Source of the DNA: JBDKUD01 sp050943315
GTDB taxonomy: Bacteria > Bacillota > Syntrophomonadia > Syntrophomonadales > Syntrophomonadaceae
Direction of reading: 5' to 3'
Assembly (NCBI GenBank): GCA_050943315.1
Contig: JBMNOY010000028.1
Location: 1 to 26,930, forward strand
Length of the DNA stretch: 26,930 bases
Of the stretch, positions 8,088-15,281 are shown piece after piece. Under the pieces are notes generated by a model. The model searched no databases and was not told where the DNA came from. It saw nothing but the letters and a program-made list of their open reading frames with translations. The position numbers were made by a program, and so were the translations under genes. The number at the start of each line of letters is the position of its first letter. The stretch's first letter is position 1.

Positions 8088-8248
8088 TAGACGCAGACTT
8101 ACGCAGACCTTTATGACGTCCGCAGACTTGTAATAATTAAATCTGAATCGGGAAAATCATTGAGTGATTGCTTTTTACAGACATAAACTCTAATTCTTTA
8201 AAAAGGGTCTGCGAAAGTCATATAAGTCTGCGGCGGTCTGCGTCTATT
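8086..8248. repeat. Family A palindromic element, copy A2
   Basis: This is the cleanest family A copy. Its perfect 13-nt termini AATAGACGCAGAC (8086-8098) and the complement (8236-8248) overlap the preceding TAA stop. The left arm (to 8127) has three CGCAGAC units with ATGAC before the third; the right arm (8207-8248) has GTCTGCG, GTCAT, GTCTGCG and GTCTGCGTC. The loop is about 80 nt. It separates the two transketolase subunit genes and ends 11 nt before the AAGGAGG of the second. Confidence 0.9.
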
Positions 8249-8273
8249 CAATTTATTTAAAGGAGGAAGCAGG

Positions 8274-9209
8274 TTGGAGAAGCAGGCGACGCGGGAGGCT
8301 TATGGTAAGGCTCTGGTGGAGCTGGGACATAAATATCCGGATGTAGTGGTTCTGGATGCAGATTTGTCGAAATCCACCAAGACAGCTGATTTTGCCAAGG
8401 TTTTTCCCGAACGTTTTATTAATGCAGGTATCGCAGAGCAGAATATGATAGGTATGGCGGCTGGCCTGGCGGCAGCAGGCAAGGTGGTTTACGCCAGCTC
8501 TTTTGCCGTTTTTGCTACCGGACGGGCCTTCGAGCAGGTCAGAAATTCCCTGGCTTACGGGAATTTGAATGTAAAGATATGTGCCTCCCATGCCGGAATT
8601 ACTGTAGGAGAGGATGGTTCATCACATCAATCGCTGGAGGATATTGCCGTTATGCGCAGTATTCCCAATATGTGTGTGGTAGTTCCGGCTGACGGACCTA
8701 CTACCCGTAAAGCGGTAATGCAAATATATAAGCAGCCCGGACCAGTATACCTGCGCCTGGGGCGGTCGGCTGAACCGGTAATATATGACAATAATACCGA
8801 ATTCACCATTGGCAAAGGTATTGAGCTTAGATCCGGCAGCGATGTAACCATTATTGCCTGCGGAATCATGGTGGGAAGGTGCCTGGAGGCCGCGCGGATT
8901 TTGGCCGGCCGGAATATTCAAGCCTCAGTTGTGGATATGCATACGATCAAACCCATTGATAGCAAATTAATCTATAAAAAAGCGTGGGAAACCAAAGCTA
9001 TCCTTACTGTCGAGGAACATAGCATTTTAGGCGGATTGGGCAGTGCAGTGTGTGAGGTGGTATGCGAGAATTGCCCTGTGCCGGTAATACGCATGGGTAT
9101 AGACGATACTTTTGGTCAGTCCGGCAAACCTGACCAGCTTTTGGAGCATTACCATTTGACAGTTGAGGATATTGTCAACAATGTCGGTACGTTAATGAAA
9201 AAGAAATAG
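8274..9209 (+). CDS. Transketolase, C-terminal subunit
   Basis: The second half of the split transketolase, 311 residues, contains the pyrimidine-binding and C-terminal domains. ATREAYGKAL, VLDADLSKST, FINAGIAEQNMIGMAAGLA (the catalytic Glu that activates thiamine lies in the AEQN motif), SHAGITVGEDGSSHQSLED and the swivel domain ending with VEEHSILGGLGSAVCE are all visible. The start is TTG 8274, with AAGGAGG (8260-8266) 7 nt upstream. It must work with the product of 7257-8087. A strong terminator follows at 9240-9263. Confidence 0.95.
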   Translation: MEKQATREAYGKALVELGHKYPDVVVLDADLSKSTKTADFAKVFPERFINAGIAEQNMIGMAAGLAAAGKVVYASSFAVFATGRAFEQVRNSLAYGNLNVKICASHAGITVGEDGSSHQSLEDIAVMRSIPNMCVVVPADGPTTRKAVMQIYKQPGPVYLRLGRSAEPVIYDNNTEFTIGKGIELRSGSDVTIIACGIMVGRCLEAARILAGRNIQASVVDMHTIKPIDSKLIYKKAWETKAILTVEEHSILGGLGSAVCEVVCENCPVPVIRMGIDDTFGQSGKPDQLLEHYHLTVEDIVNNVGTLMKKK

Positions 9210-9239
9210 AATAAAAAAGGATTTGGAGCAGTTTTGTAG

Positions 9240-9263
9240 AACCACCTCTTGTAGGTGGTTTTT
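9240..9263 (+). terminator. Rho-independent terminator after transketolase
   Basis: A perfect 8-bp stem, AACCACCT (9240-9247) and AGGTGGTT (9253-9260), has a 5-nt loop and a run of T. It ends only 6 nt before the ftsE ribosome-binding site. Confidence 0.85.
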
Positions 9264-9281
9264 CATTTTGGAGGACTTTAT

Positions 9282-9965
9282 ATGTTAGTTCAGATTTATA
9301 ATGTGTCGAAAATATACCCTAATGGGGTGAAAGCCTTAAACGATATTTCTCTGAAAATAGACCAGGGAGAATTTATCTTCCTGATGGGCCAGAGCGGTGC
9401 CGGCAAGTCAACCTTAATTAAGATGTTGTTCCGGGAAGAGCTTCCCAGTCGGGGCCAGATTTTTATCGCTTCCCAAAGTATTGTACGTATGAAAAAACAT
9501 GATGTTCCCGGCATGCGCCGAAAAATGGGGGTAGTATTTCAGGACTTTAAGCTTTTGGAAAACAAGACGGTTAGTGAAAATATATCCTTTGCTATGGAGG
9601 TGGTAGGGGCCAGGTCCCGGGAGATGCAGCCCCGGGTACAGGAGGTTATCAACATGGTAGGGCTTAAAGGCAAGGAGAAATCGTTTCCCAGCCAGCTCTC
9701 CGGCGGTGAGCAGCAACGGGTGGGAATAGCCCGGGCGATTGTCAACCGGCCTCTGGTCTTAATAGCCGACGAACCTACAGGCAACCTGGATTTAAATACT
9801 TCCAAAGAAATAATGGAATTGCTTTTCGATATTAATCGAAAGGGTACTACGGTAATTATGGCTACCCATGCCCAGGAACTGGTAAAAAATGCCCACAAGC
9901 GGGTTATTATGCTGGATCAGGGCCGAATTGTAGCAGATATTCCAGCGGGGGAAGCAGCGATATGA
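9282..9965 (+). CDS. ftsE: Cell division ABC ATPase FtsE
   Basis: A 227-residue ABC ATPase that pairs with the membrane protein FtsX to activate peptidoglycan hydrolases. Walker A is GQSGAGKST (36-44), the signature LSGGEQQRVGIARA begins near 139, and Walker B VLIADEPTGNLD begins near 159; the switch His is in MATHAQELV. I chose ATG 9282, with GGAGG at 9270-9274, over GTG 9255, which lies inside the upstream terminator stem. The stop overlaps ftsX by 4 nt (ATGA). Confidence 0.97.
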   Translation: MLVQIYNVSKIYPNGVKALNDISLKIDQGEFIFLMGQSGAGKSTLIKMLFREELPSRGQIFIASQSIVRMKKHDVPGMRRKMGVVFQDFKLLENKTVSENISFAMEVVGARSREMQPRVQEVINMVGLKGKEKSFPSQLSGGEQQRVGIARAIVNRPLVLIADEPTGNLDLNTSKEIMELLFDINRKGTTVIMATHAQELVKNAHKRVIMLDQGRIVADIPAGEAAI

Positions 9966-10849
9966 AATTAAAAAGCATAATTTACTTTTTCCGGGAAGCC
10001 TTCAAGTCCATGTCCCGCAACCGCTTATTAAGTATTGCCACTGTTTCTACGGTAGCTATTTGTATACTGATATTGGGAATGGCCATGCTCATGATAATAA
10101 ATGCCGATAATTTTATGGAACGGCTGGAGTCAGATGTAGAAATAGTTGCTTATCTGGATAAATCCCTTAATAAAGCCGAAGTGTCCGATATTCGCAGTGA
10201 TATTGAAAAAATAAGCGGGATTAAGTCGGTTACATTTGTTTCCAAACATGAAGCTTTAAAGAGATTGGAGAAGAAGTTCGGTGAAAACCAATATAACCTG
10301 GCGGAAACCCTCAATAAAAACCCGCTTCCTGATGCATATGAGATAAAAGCCCAGGACCCGCACACAGTAGCCCAATTGGCCGGCAAAATAGCCCGGATAA
10401 AGGGGATTGCGAAAGTCAATTATGGTCAGGGAGTTGTTGAACGTCTTTTCAAAGTAACAAATTGGATCAGGATTATCGGTTGTATACTTATCGTGCTTTT
10501 GACTCTGGGGGCGGTGTTTCTCATCGCTACTACCATCAGGTTGGCCGTTTTTGCCCGGCGTAAGGAAATTTATCTGATGAAACTTATTGGAGCTACAGAT
10601 TGGTTTGTGCGCTGGCCGTTTTTTATCGAAGGTGTATTACTGGGAGCGCTGGGGGGATTAATTGCCATTCTGGTTTTGGCTTTCGGTTATGGTTCCCTAT
10701 TGAAGAACATGGGTACAGCCTTATTCTTCATACCCCTGGTAAGCAACACCGGGCTGCTTATAAATATCTACATTGGCCTGGCAGCCATCGGAGCTTTCCT
10801 GGGAGTTATAGGTACATCCATATCCCTGCGCCGCTTTATGAATGTGTAG
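9962..10849 (+). CDS. ftsX: Cell division membrane protein FtsX
   Basis: A 295-residue FtsX. The N terminus (FFREAFKSMSRNRLLSIATV) leads into membrane helix 1 (about 22-45). The extracellular domain (about 48-165) senses or binds a hydrolase partner. Helices 2-4 follow (about 170-195, 220-245, 265-290), with the cytoplasmic FARRKEIYLMKLIGATDWF coupling segment that contacts FtsE. The ATGA overlap with ftsE indicates one operon and a fixed stoichiometry. The murein hydrolase at 11191 is the probable client. Confidence 0.96.
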   Translation: MKLKSIIYFFREAFKSMSRNRLLSIATVSTVAICILILGMAMLMIINADNFMERLESDVEIVAYLDKSLNKAEVSDIRSDIEKISGIKSVTFVSKHEALKRLEKKFGENQYNLAETLNKNPLPDAYEIKAQDPHTVAQLAGKIARIKGIAKVNYGQGVVERLFKVTNWIRIIGCILIVLLTLGAVFLIATTIRLAVFARRKEIYLMKLIGATDWFVRWPFFIEGVLLGALGGLIAILVLAFGYGSLLKNMGTALFFIPLVSNTGLLINIYIGLAAIGAFLGVIGTSISLRRFMNV

Positions 10850-10858
10850 ATTGTAATG

Positions 10859-11130
10859 GACGCAGACTGACGCAGACTATTATGAACTACGCAGACTTTA
10901 AAGTGTAGATTCAACGCGGATTACGCGCGTCATTAATAGCGACTAACGGGAGCATCAGTTGTACCCGTAAGGTGGATTTTATATGATTAACGCGGATTCA
11001 AATTAATCCACCCCCCCGGGTACCACTGATGTTCCCTCCGGGTATCAATAAGGACGTGCGTAATGCGTTGAATTTTGATCAATACTGCGGAAGTCATAAA
11101 AGTCTGCGTGCGACATGTGTCGCCAGCGTC
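10859..11130. repeat. Nested palindromic element, family A outer shell, copy A3
   Basis: The left arm (10859-10896) has GACGCAGAC, ACGCAGAC, ATGAA and CGCAGAC. The right arm (11085-11130) has CTGCG, GTCAT, GTCTGCG, a 16-nt insert with the perfect mini-palindrome GCGACA-TG-TGTCGC, then GCGTC. The interior holds a family B element and further inverted repeats rather than an AT-rich loop. With its flanks it fills the 341-nt gap between ftsX and the murein hydrolase gene; no gene is seen there. Confidence 0.85.
10910..11074. repeat. Family B element nested inside A3
   Basis: Left arm TTCAACGCGGATTACGCG (10910-10927) continues into CGTCATTAAT. The right arm (11047-11074) is its complement with a 2-nt deletion and a few substitutions. 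Inside lies another inverted repeat, 10947-10967 with 11017-11036 (18 of 20 pairs), and inside that a GGTGGATT/AATCCACC hairpin (10971-10978 with 11005-11012) whose loop contains TATGATTAACGCGGATT. Confidence 0.75.
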
Positions 11131-11190
11131 TATTATTAACCTGTTATACCGTTGGCGTTATCCGCGTGGAATAAAAGGGGAGGTTTTGAT

Positions 11191-12318
11191 TTGAGAAGGA
11201 AACATAAGTTTGTCACGGGTTTGGCCTTGCTGGCTTTTATGGTTAGTTTTATTTTTCCGGTTTATGCTGAAAACGCCAGTGAAAAACTGCAGAAAGTCGA
11301 CCGGCAAATTCAGCAACAGAAAGCCAACCTGAATGCTGCTAAGAATAAAGAGAAATCCATTGTTAATGATATTAACAATTTAGATAAAAACATTAGCCAG
11401 ACACAGCAAAGTATTGATTCCTTGACTGAACGCATTGCCTACCTGGAGAATAATATTGCGGAAACCGAAAAAGATATTGAACAACTGGAAAAAGAGCTGC
11501 AGAAAAAGACTGATATCCTCAGCCAAAGACTGGTTTACATATATGAAAATGGTGATATATCCTATCTGGAAGTGCTGCTGTCAGCTTCTGATATCAAGGA
11601 CTTCTTAACCCGCTATGATGTGTTAAGCAATATTATTGATCAGGATGTGGAACTGATAGAATCTATCAACCACGACCGCAGAGAACTGGATGTAAAGAAA
11701 AGCAACCTGGAAGTAGCCAAAAAAGAACTGGTTACAATAAGGAAGAATCAGGAAGCCCAAAAACAGATGCTGACGGAGCAGAAAAATCAGAAATCTGCTG
11801 CCTTAAATAATGTCCAGAAGGAGAAAGACCAATATGCACGGGCTTTGCAGGAACTGGAACAGACCTCACGGGCTCTGGAAGAAATGATCCGCCGGGCCCA
11901 GGCAGGGAGTACGGCCCAGATCGGTACCGGTATTTATACCTGGCCGGCACCTGGATATACCAGCATTACTTCTACCTATGGGATGAGATATCATCCGATT
12001 TTAAAAGTGCGCAAGCTGCATTCCGGAGTTGATATCGGCGCCCCTTCCGGTGCCTCCATTGTGGCTGCTGACAGCGGCAAGGTGATTTCCGCCGGATGGG
12101 CGGGCGGCTACGGGCAAGCGGTAATTATAGATCATGGCGGCGGCATGTCGACATTATATGGCCACCAGTCCAAGATTCTGGTCTCGGTGGGACAGTCGGT
12201 AACCAAGGGGCAGGTAATTGGCAAAGTAGGCAGCACCGGTTGGAGTACTGGACCCCATTTGCACTTTGAGGTGCGGAAAAACGGTTCTCCGGTTGATCCG
12301 ATGGGGTATATTAGATAA
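11191..12318 (+). CDS. Secreted coiled-coil murein endopeptidase, M23/LytM (EnvC/CwlO-like)
   Basis: A 375-residue exported protein. The signal peptide (basic RRKHK, hydrophobic stretch, VYA before EN) is cleaved near residue 25. A long coiled coil (about 27-245) is followed by a C-terminal M23 domain (about 250-375). The zinc and catalytic residues are present: His277 and Asp281 in HSGVD, His325 in YGH, and His356/His358 in PHLHF. Unlike E. coli EnvC, whose LytM site is degenerate, this looks like an active endopeptidase. The layout matches FtsEX-controlled hydrolases and activators, and ftsEX is the preceding operon. TTG 11191 follows AAAGGGGAGG (11174-11183); an upstream in-frame start at 11152 lacks a ribosome-binding site and would bury the signal peptide. 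Confidence 0.92.
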   Translation: MRRKHKFVTGLALLAFMVSFIFPVYAENASEKLQKVDRQIQQQKANLNAAKNKEKSIVNDINNLDKNISQTQQSIDSLTERIAYLENNIAETEKDIEQLEKELQKKTDILSQRLVYIYENGDISYLEVLLSASDIKDFLTRYDVLSNIIDQDVELIESINHDRRELDVKKSNLEVAKKELVTIRKNQEAQKQMLTEQKNQKSAALNNVQKEKDQYARALQELEQTSRALEEMIRRAQAGSTAQIGTGIYTWPAPGYTSITSTYGMRYHPILKVRKLHSGVDIGAPSGASIVAADSGKVISAGWAGGYGQAVIIDHGGGMSTLYGHQSKILVSVGQSVTKGQVIGKVGSTGWSTGPHLHFEVRKNGSPVDPMGYIR

Positions 12319-12345
12319 TTCAACACGCAAGCGACACAGATTTTA
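12319..12345. repeat. Degenerate family C fragment
   Basis: TTCAACAC directly follows the stop codon, then a short insert (GCAAGCG), then ACACAGATTTT. This is the unit order of a family C arm carrying its arm-specific insert. No clear partner arm is visible before 12432, so it looks like an eroded copy. The rest of the 220-nt gap has a TTCCAC-CA-GTGGAA palindrome near 12400 and the terminator at 12433. Confidence 0.45.
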
Positions 12346-12432
12346 CATGGTCGTTTCCTGTGCATGAGGTCAACCTGACAGCGAGCCACAGTGAGAGCAG
12401 AGGTTTCCACCAGTGGAATTTGAATAAGTTTG

Positions 12433-12458
12433 GGGCTGGTTTTGTACCAGCCCTTTAT
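12433..12458 (+). terminator. Terminator hairpin upstream of the S41 protease gene
   Basis: The stem GGGCTGGT (12433-12440) and ACCAGCCC (12446-12453) is perfect with a 5-nt loop, followed by TTTA and then further T runs at 12461-12465. Confidence 0.7.
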
Positions 12459-12487
12459 GGTTTTTGGTGTTATTTTTTTTATTGGTA

Positions 12488-12496
12488 TGACATAAT
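12488..12496 (+). promoter_or_regulatory. Possible extended -10 promoter for the S41 protease gene
   Basis: TG-A-CATAAT (12488-12496) fits an extended -10 with 5 of 6 matches. No convincing -35 is seen. It lies between the terminator and the TTG start at 12539. Confidence 0.3.
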
Positions 12497-12538
12497 AGGT
12501 ATAGTTTTGTAATAGAAATACAGTATGGTGGTGGAAGT

Positions 12539-13687
12539 TTGAAACAAAGTAAATGGTTCCAAGGTATAAAAACTTTCCTGGCAATACTGGGCCTGCTTTC
12601 CTGTCTGGGCCTGGTATTAATTTTTGTTACCAATTCGTCCGGGGTGACTACTTTTTTGAGTGTATTAGGGCTGATCAAAACCCAGTCCCTGTATCAAATA
12701 GACAGTCATAAAGTAATTGAAGGAGCCACCGCCGGAATGGTAGATTCACTCCAGGACCCTTATTCCAAATATTTAAGTAAAACTGAATGGGAAGACCTGA
12801 AATCTAAGCTGGAAGCTGAATTCGGCGGCATCGGCATTTATGTGCTGCAGGATAATCAGGACCGGCTGCGGGTAGTAGCACCGATTAAGGGCACCCCGGC
12901 AGCCAGAGCCGGGCTTAAACAGAATGATATAATTATTTCTATTAACGGGGAAAGTACCGTTGGTATGAGCCAGGATGATGCTGTACATATGATGCGGGGG
13001 GACCCGGGTACCCAGGTAATACTGGGCATTTACCGGGAATCGGAATCCCGGGAGCTGGATGTGAAGATTGTCCGGGAGATTATTAACGTGCCCTCCGTGG
13101 AAGACAAGATTATATCAGAGAATCCTAAGTTAGGCTATATAAGCCTAAACCAGTTTCATGCCCTTTCCTCCCGGGAGATGAATACTGCCGTAAACCGTCT
13201 GATGAATCAAAAGGTCAAGGGCCTGGTGCTCGATTTAAGGGACAACGGCGGCGGCGATTTCGATGCCGCCATAGCCATCGCCAGCATTTTTCTCAATGGG
13301 CAGGAAGTGGTAAGTGTTGCTGATGCCCGGGGAAATAAAACCGTACACAAAGCCACTCCGGGTAATGTTAAATTGCCCCTGGTAGTTCTGGTTAACGGCA
13401 ATAGTGCCAGTGCTTCTGAGATTCTGGCCGGTGCTCTGCAGGATAATAAACGCGCTCTTTTGGTGGGGCAGCAAACCTATGGCAAAGGTCTGGTGCAAAC
13501 CTTGTATCCACTGAGCAATGGCGGAGCACTAAAATTAACCACCCAAAAGTACTTTACCCCTAAAGGTACCGATATAAATAAAATAGGTATACATCCTGAT
13601 TATGTGGTGGAAAATAATAACAGCGATAACCAGGACCAACAACTGGCACGGGCCATCGAGTTGTTAACCAAGCAATTAGAGAAATAA
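12539..13687 (+). CDS. ctpA: C-terminal processing peptidase, S41 family with PDZ domain
   Basis: A 382-residue membrane-anchored serine protease with an N-terminal signal anchor (about 11-33). The PDZ domain (about 85-170) has the carboxylate-binding GGIGIYV loop and AARAGLKQNDIIISING. The S41 protease core has LRDNGGG (233-239), the serine in NSASASE (288-294) and the general-base Lys316 in QTYGKGLVQ. The relatives CtpB and CtpA process sporulation or envelope proteins; the exact substrate here is unknown. The start is TTG 12539 behind a GGTGG-type weak ribosome-binding site; ATG 12525 is out of frame. In B. subtilis ctpB lies beside ftsEX and minJ, as here. Confidence 0.95.
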   Translation: MKQSKWFQGIKTFLAILGLLSCLGLVLIFVTNSSGVTTFLSVLGLIKTQSLYQIDSHKVIEGATAGMVDSLQDPYSKYLSKTEWEDLKSKLEAEFGGIGIYVLQDNQDRLRVVAPIKGTPAARAGLKQNDIIISINGESTVGMSQDDAVHMMRGDPGTQVILGIYRESESRELDVKIVREIINVPSVEDKIISENPKLGYISLNQFHALSSREMNTAVNRLMNQKVKGLVLDLRDNGGGDFDAAIAIASIFLNGQEVVSVADARGNKTVHKATPGNVKLPLVVLVNGNSASASEILAGALQDNKRALLVGQQTYGKGLVQTLYPLSNGGALKLTTQKYFTPKGTDINKIGIHPDYVVENNNSDNQDQQLARAIELLTKQLEK

Positions 13688-13715
13688 GAATTCAATCCAG
13701 ACATTGTTGACCTGA

Positions 13716-13948
13716 TTCAACGCGGATTATTCCAATTCAACACTGACTCGCTGCGCTCGTACACAGATTGCTTTGGATAAACACAGATTTTTCTTTAAAA
13801 CTGCCGATTTAGTAAATAAACAATATAGATTGGTTATTTAAAAAGAGTATATTATCTTATTACTTGGGATCAAACCTGCTGGTTACGCAATCCCTAACTT
13901 TCTGCACAGTAACATCATAATCATAAAAAAATAATCTGTGTTGAATTT
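13716..13948. repeat. B/C composite element in inverted orientation, copy BC1
   Basis: The left side (13716-13790) has TTCAACGCGGATT, TTCAACAC, a CTCGCTGCGCTC insert, ACACAGATT, GGATAA and ACACAGATT. The right side ends with AATCTGTGTTGAATT (13933-13947). The interior 13866-13915 is the reverse complement of the core found in BC2 and BC3. The insert is in the left arm and the core is reversed, so the whole element is flipped relative to the other two copies. The outer right family B arm is missing. It fills the gap between the S41 protease and MinJ-like genes, leaving only a few bases before the next ribosome-binding site. Confidence 0.85.
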
Positions 13949-13957
13949 ACCAGGGGG

Positions 13958-15202
13958 GTGGTGGGAGATTTGCTTCTACAAGTTCTGACCATGATGGGGC
14001 GAGTATTGGTAGAAACATTTACATCGCCCCTTTTTGTTTCCATATATTTAGGCTTATTTTTGCTGGTTGCCTGGCAGTACCGGCGTTTGTACCGGATTTC
14101 TGAGGACCTTTTTGATTATAAAAGCAGTGTTTACCTGCGCTCGGCCCTGGCATCGGCGCTGTTTGGGTTAGTAGGCTGCCTGGTGGGGAGCCTCTTGCTG
14201 GTTCTCCTGGGAATAGACCTTGCCAATATCGGTATAGGTGAACTATGGCTGGTAGCTGTTTTGCTGATGTTTATACATCCCCGGTTTCTCTGTTTTGCCT
14301 ATGCTTCCGGGGTGCTGGCGGTTATGAATTTGCTGTTTGGCTATCCTCAGCTGAGTATAGTGCAGCTTATGGGCCTGGTGGCGATATTGCATATGGTGGA
14401 AAGCCTGTTAATACTGCTCAATGGTCATTTAAGCCCGGTGCCGGTATATGTTAAAAGTCAGGACATGATACGGGGAGGCTTTAATCTACAAAAGTTTTGG
14501 CCCCTGCCCCTGGTAGCAATGGTCAGCGTCCAGGCTATTTACGGGTCCGGAGGGCTTAACATGCCTGACTGGTGGCCCTTATTAAAAGACTACGCCCAGT
14601 TTACCGCCGATCAGACCTACAGCCTGCTTCCGGTTATGGCTATGCTGGGTTATGGAGAAATAACCACTACCCGCACCCCCGCGGCTCGGGTCCGAAAATC
14701 GGCCTGGCACCTGTTTTTATTCAGCCTGTCTTTATTGATTCTTACCATTATGGCCTCCCGCTGGGCGGCTCTGACCTGGGTGATTGCCCTTTTTGGCCCT
14801 GTAGGTCATGAACTGGTTATCTGGCTGGGTATGCGCGAGGAAACCAATCGGCAGCCCATTTATACTAATCCCCCCAGCGGGGTTATGATTCTGGATGTCG
14901 TACCCGGCACTCCCGCTTTTCGGGCTGGGCTGGCCTCCCGGGATATTATCCTGGAGGTCAACGGTGAGCAGGTATACAGTTATTTTAACCTTGAGCAACT
15001 GCTGCACTATGGATCTGGTGCCAGCCATATGAAAGTCTTCCGCGGCGGCAAGTTTCTATACATTACCTGTTATAACCGCGGCAATGAAAAAGTGGGTATT
15101 ATACCTGTACCTGACGGATATACCGGAAGATATCTGGAAACCAACCAGGACGGTATTTTTGCCATTGCCCGCAAGCTATGGAAAAGGATTAAATTCTGGT
15201 AG
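13958..15202 (+). CDS. Polytopic membrane protein with C-terminal PDZ domain, MinJ-like
   Basis: A 414-residue protein with about eight membrane helices over residues 1-300 and a C-terminal PDZ domain (about 305-380). The PDZ shows SGVMILDVVPGTPAFRAGL and RDIILEVNGEQV. Length, topology and position beside the protease and ftsEX match B. subtilis MinJ (YvjD), which bridges DivIVA and MinD to place the division site; family membership is inferred from architecture, not from a diagnostic motif. No protease residues are visible. The start is uncertain: GTG 13958, GTG 13961 and TTG 13970 are in frame behind AGGGGGG (13952-13957), and 13961 may be better spaced. Confidence 0.75.
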   Translation: MVGDLLLQVLTMMGRVLVETFTSPLFVSIYLGLFLLVAWQYRRLYRISEDLFDYKSSVYLRSALASALFGLVGCLVGSLLLVLLGIDLANIGIGELWLVAVLLMFIHPRFLCFAYASGVLAVMNLLFGYPQLSIVQLMGLVAILHMVESLLILLNGHLSPVPVYVKSQDMIRGGFNLQKFWPLPLVAMVSVQAIYGSGGLNMPDWWPLLKDYAQFTADQTYSLLPVMAMLGYGEITTTRTPAARVRKSAWHLFLFSLSLLILTIMASRWAALTWVIALFGPVGHELVIWLGMREETNRQPIYTNPPSGVMILDVVPGTPAFRAGLASRDIILEVNGEQVYSYFNLEQLLHYGSGASHMKVFRGGKFLYITCYNRGNEKVGIIPVPDGYTGRYLETNQDGIFAIARKLWKRIKFW

Positions 15203-15227
15203 TAGCTGTTCCTATCTGTGTTCACAC

Positions 15228-15255
15228 TTTGCATCCACAATGAATAGATTATAAT
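15228..15255 (+). promoter_or_regulatory. Promoter upstream of the tandem P-loop ATPase gene
   Basis: TTTGCA (15228-15233) and a perfect TATAAT (15250-15255) are 16 nt apart. The GTG start follows at 15282, so the leader is about 20 nt. Confidence 0.55.
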
Positions 15256-15281
15256 AAAACTGTTGGGAAGAAGGGTTAAAT

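Noticed and set aside
7063..8248. Regularly spaced GCAGAC units suggesting a CRISPR array
   Set aside because: Units are 7-9 nt, three per arm, with 3-10 nt spacers, and are arranged as inverted repeats around a loop. No 25-40 nt direct repeats with unique spacers and no cas genes are present.
10600..10908. Open frame of 102 codons overlapping the end of ftsX
   Set aside because: It is an out-of-frame shadow of ftsX that runs into repeat A3, with no ribosome-binding site and no recognisable protein features.
13743..13760. TGACTCGCTGCGCTCG resembling a pUC/ColE1 origin stretch, raising vector contamination
   Set aside because: The match is short, and the same segment recurs in BC2 and BC3 with a different central base inside native repeat sequence.
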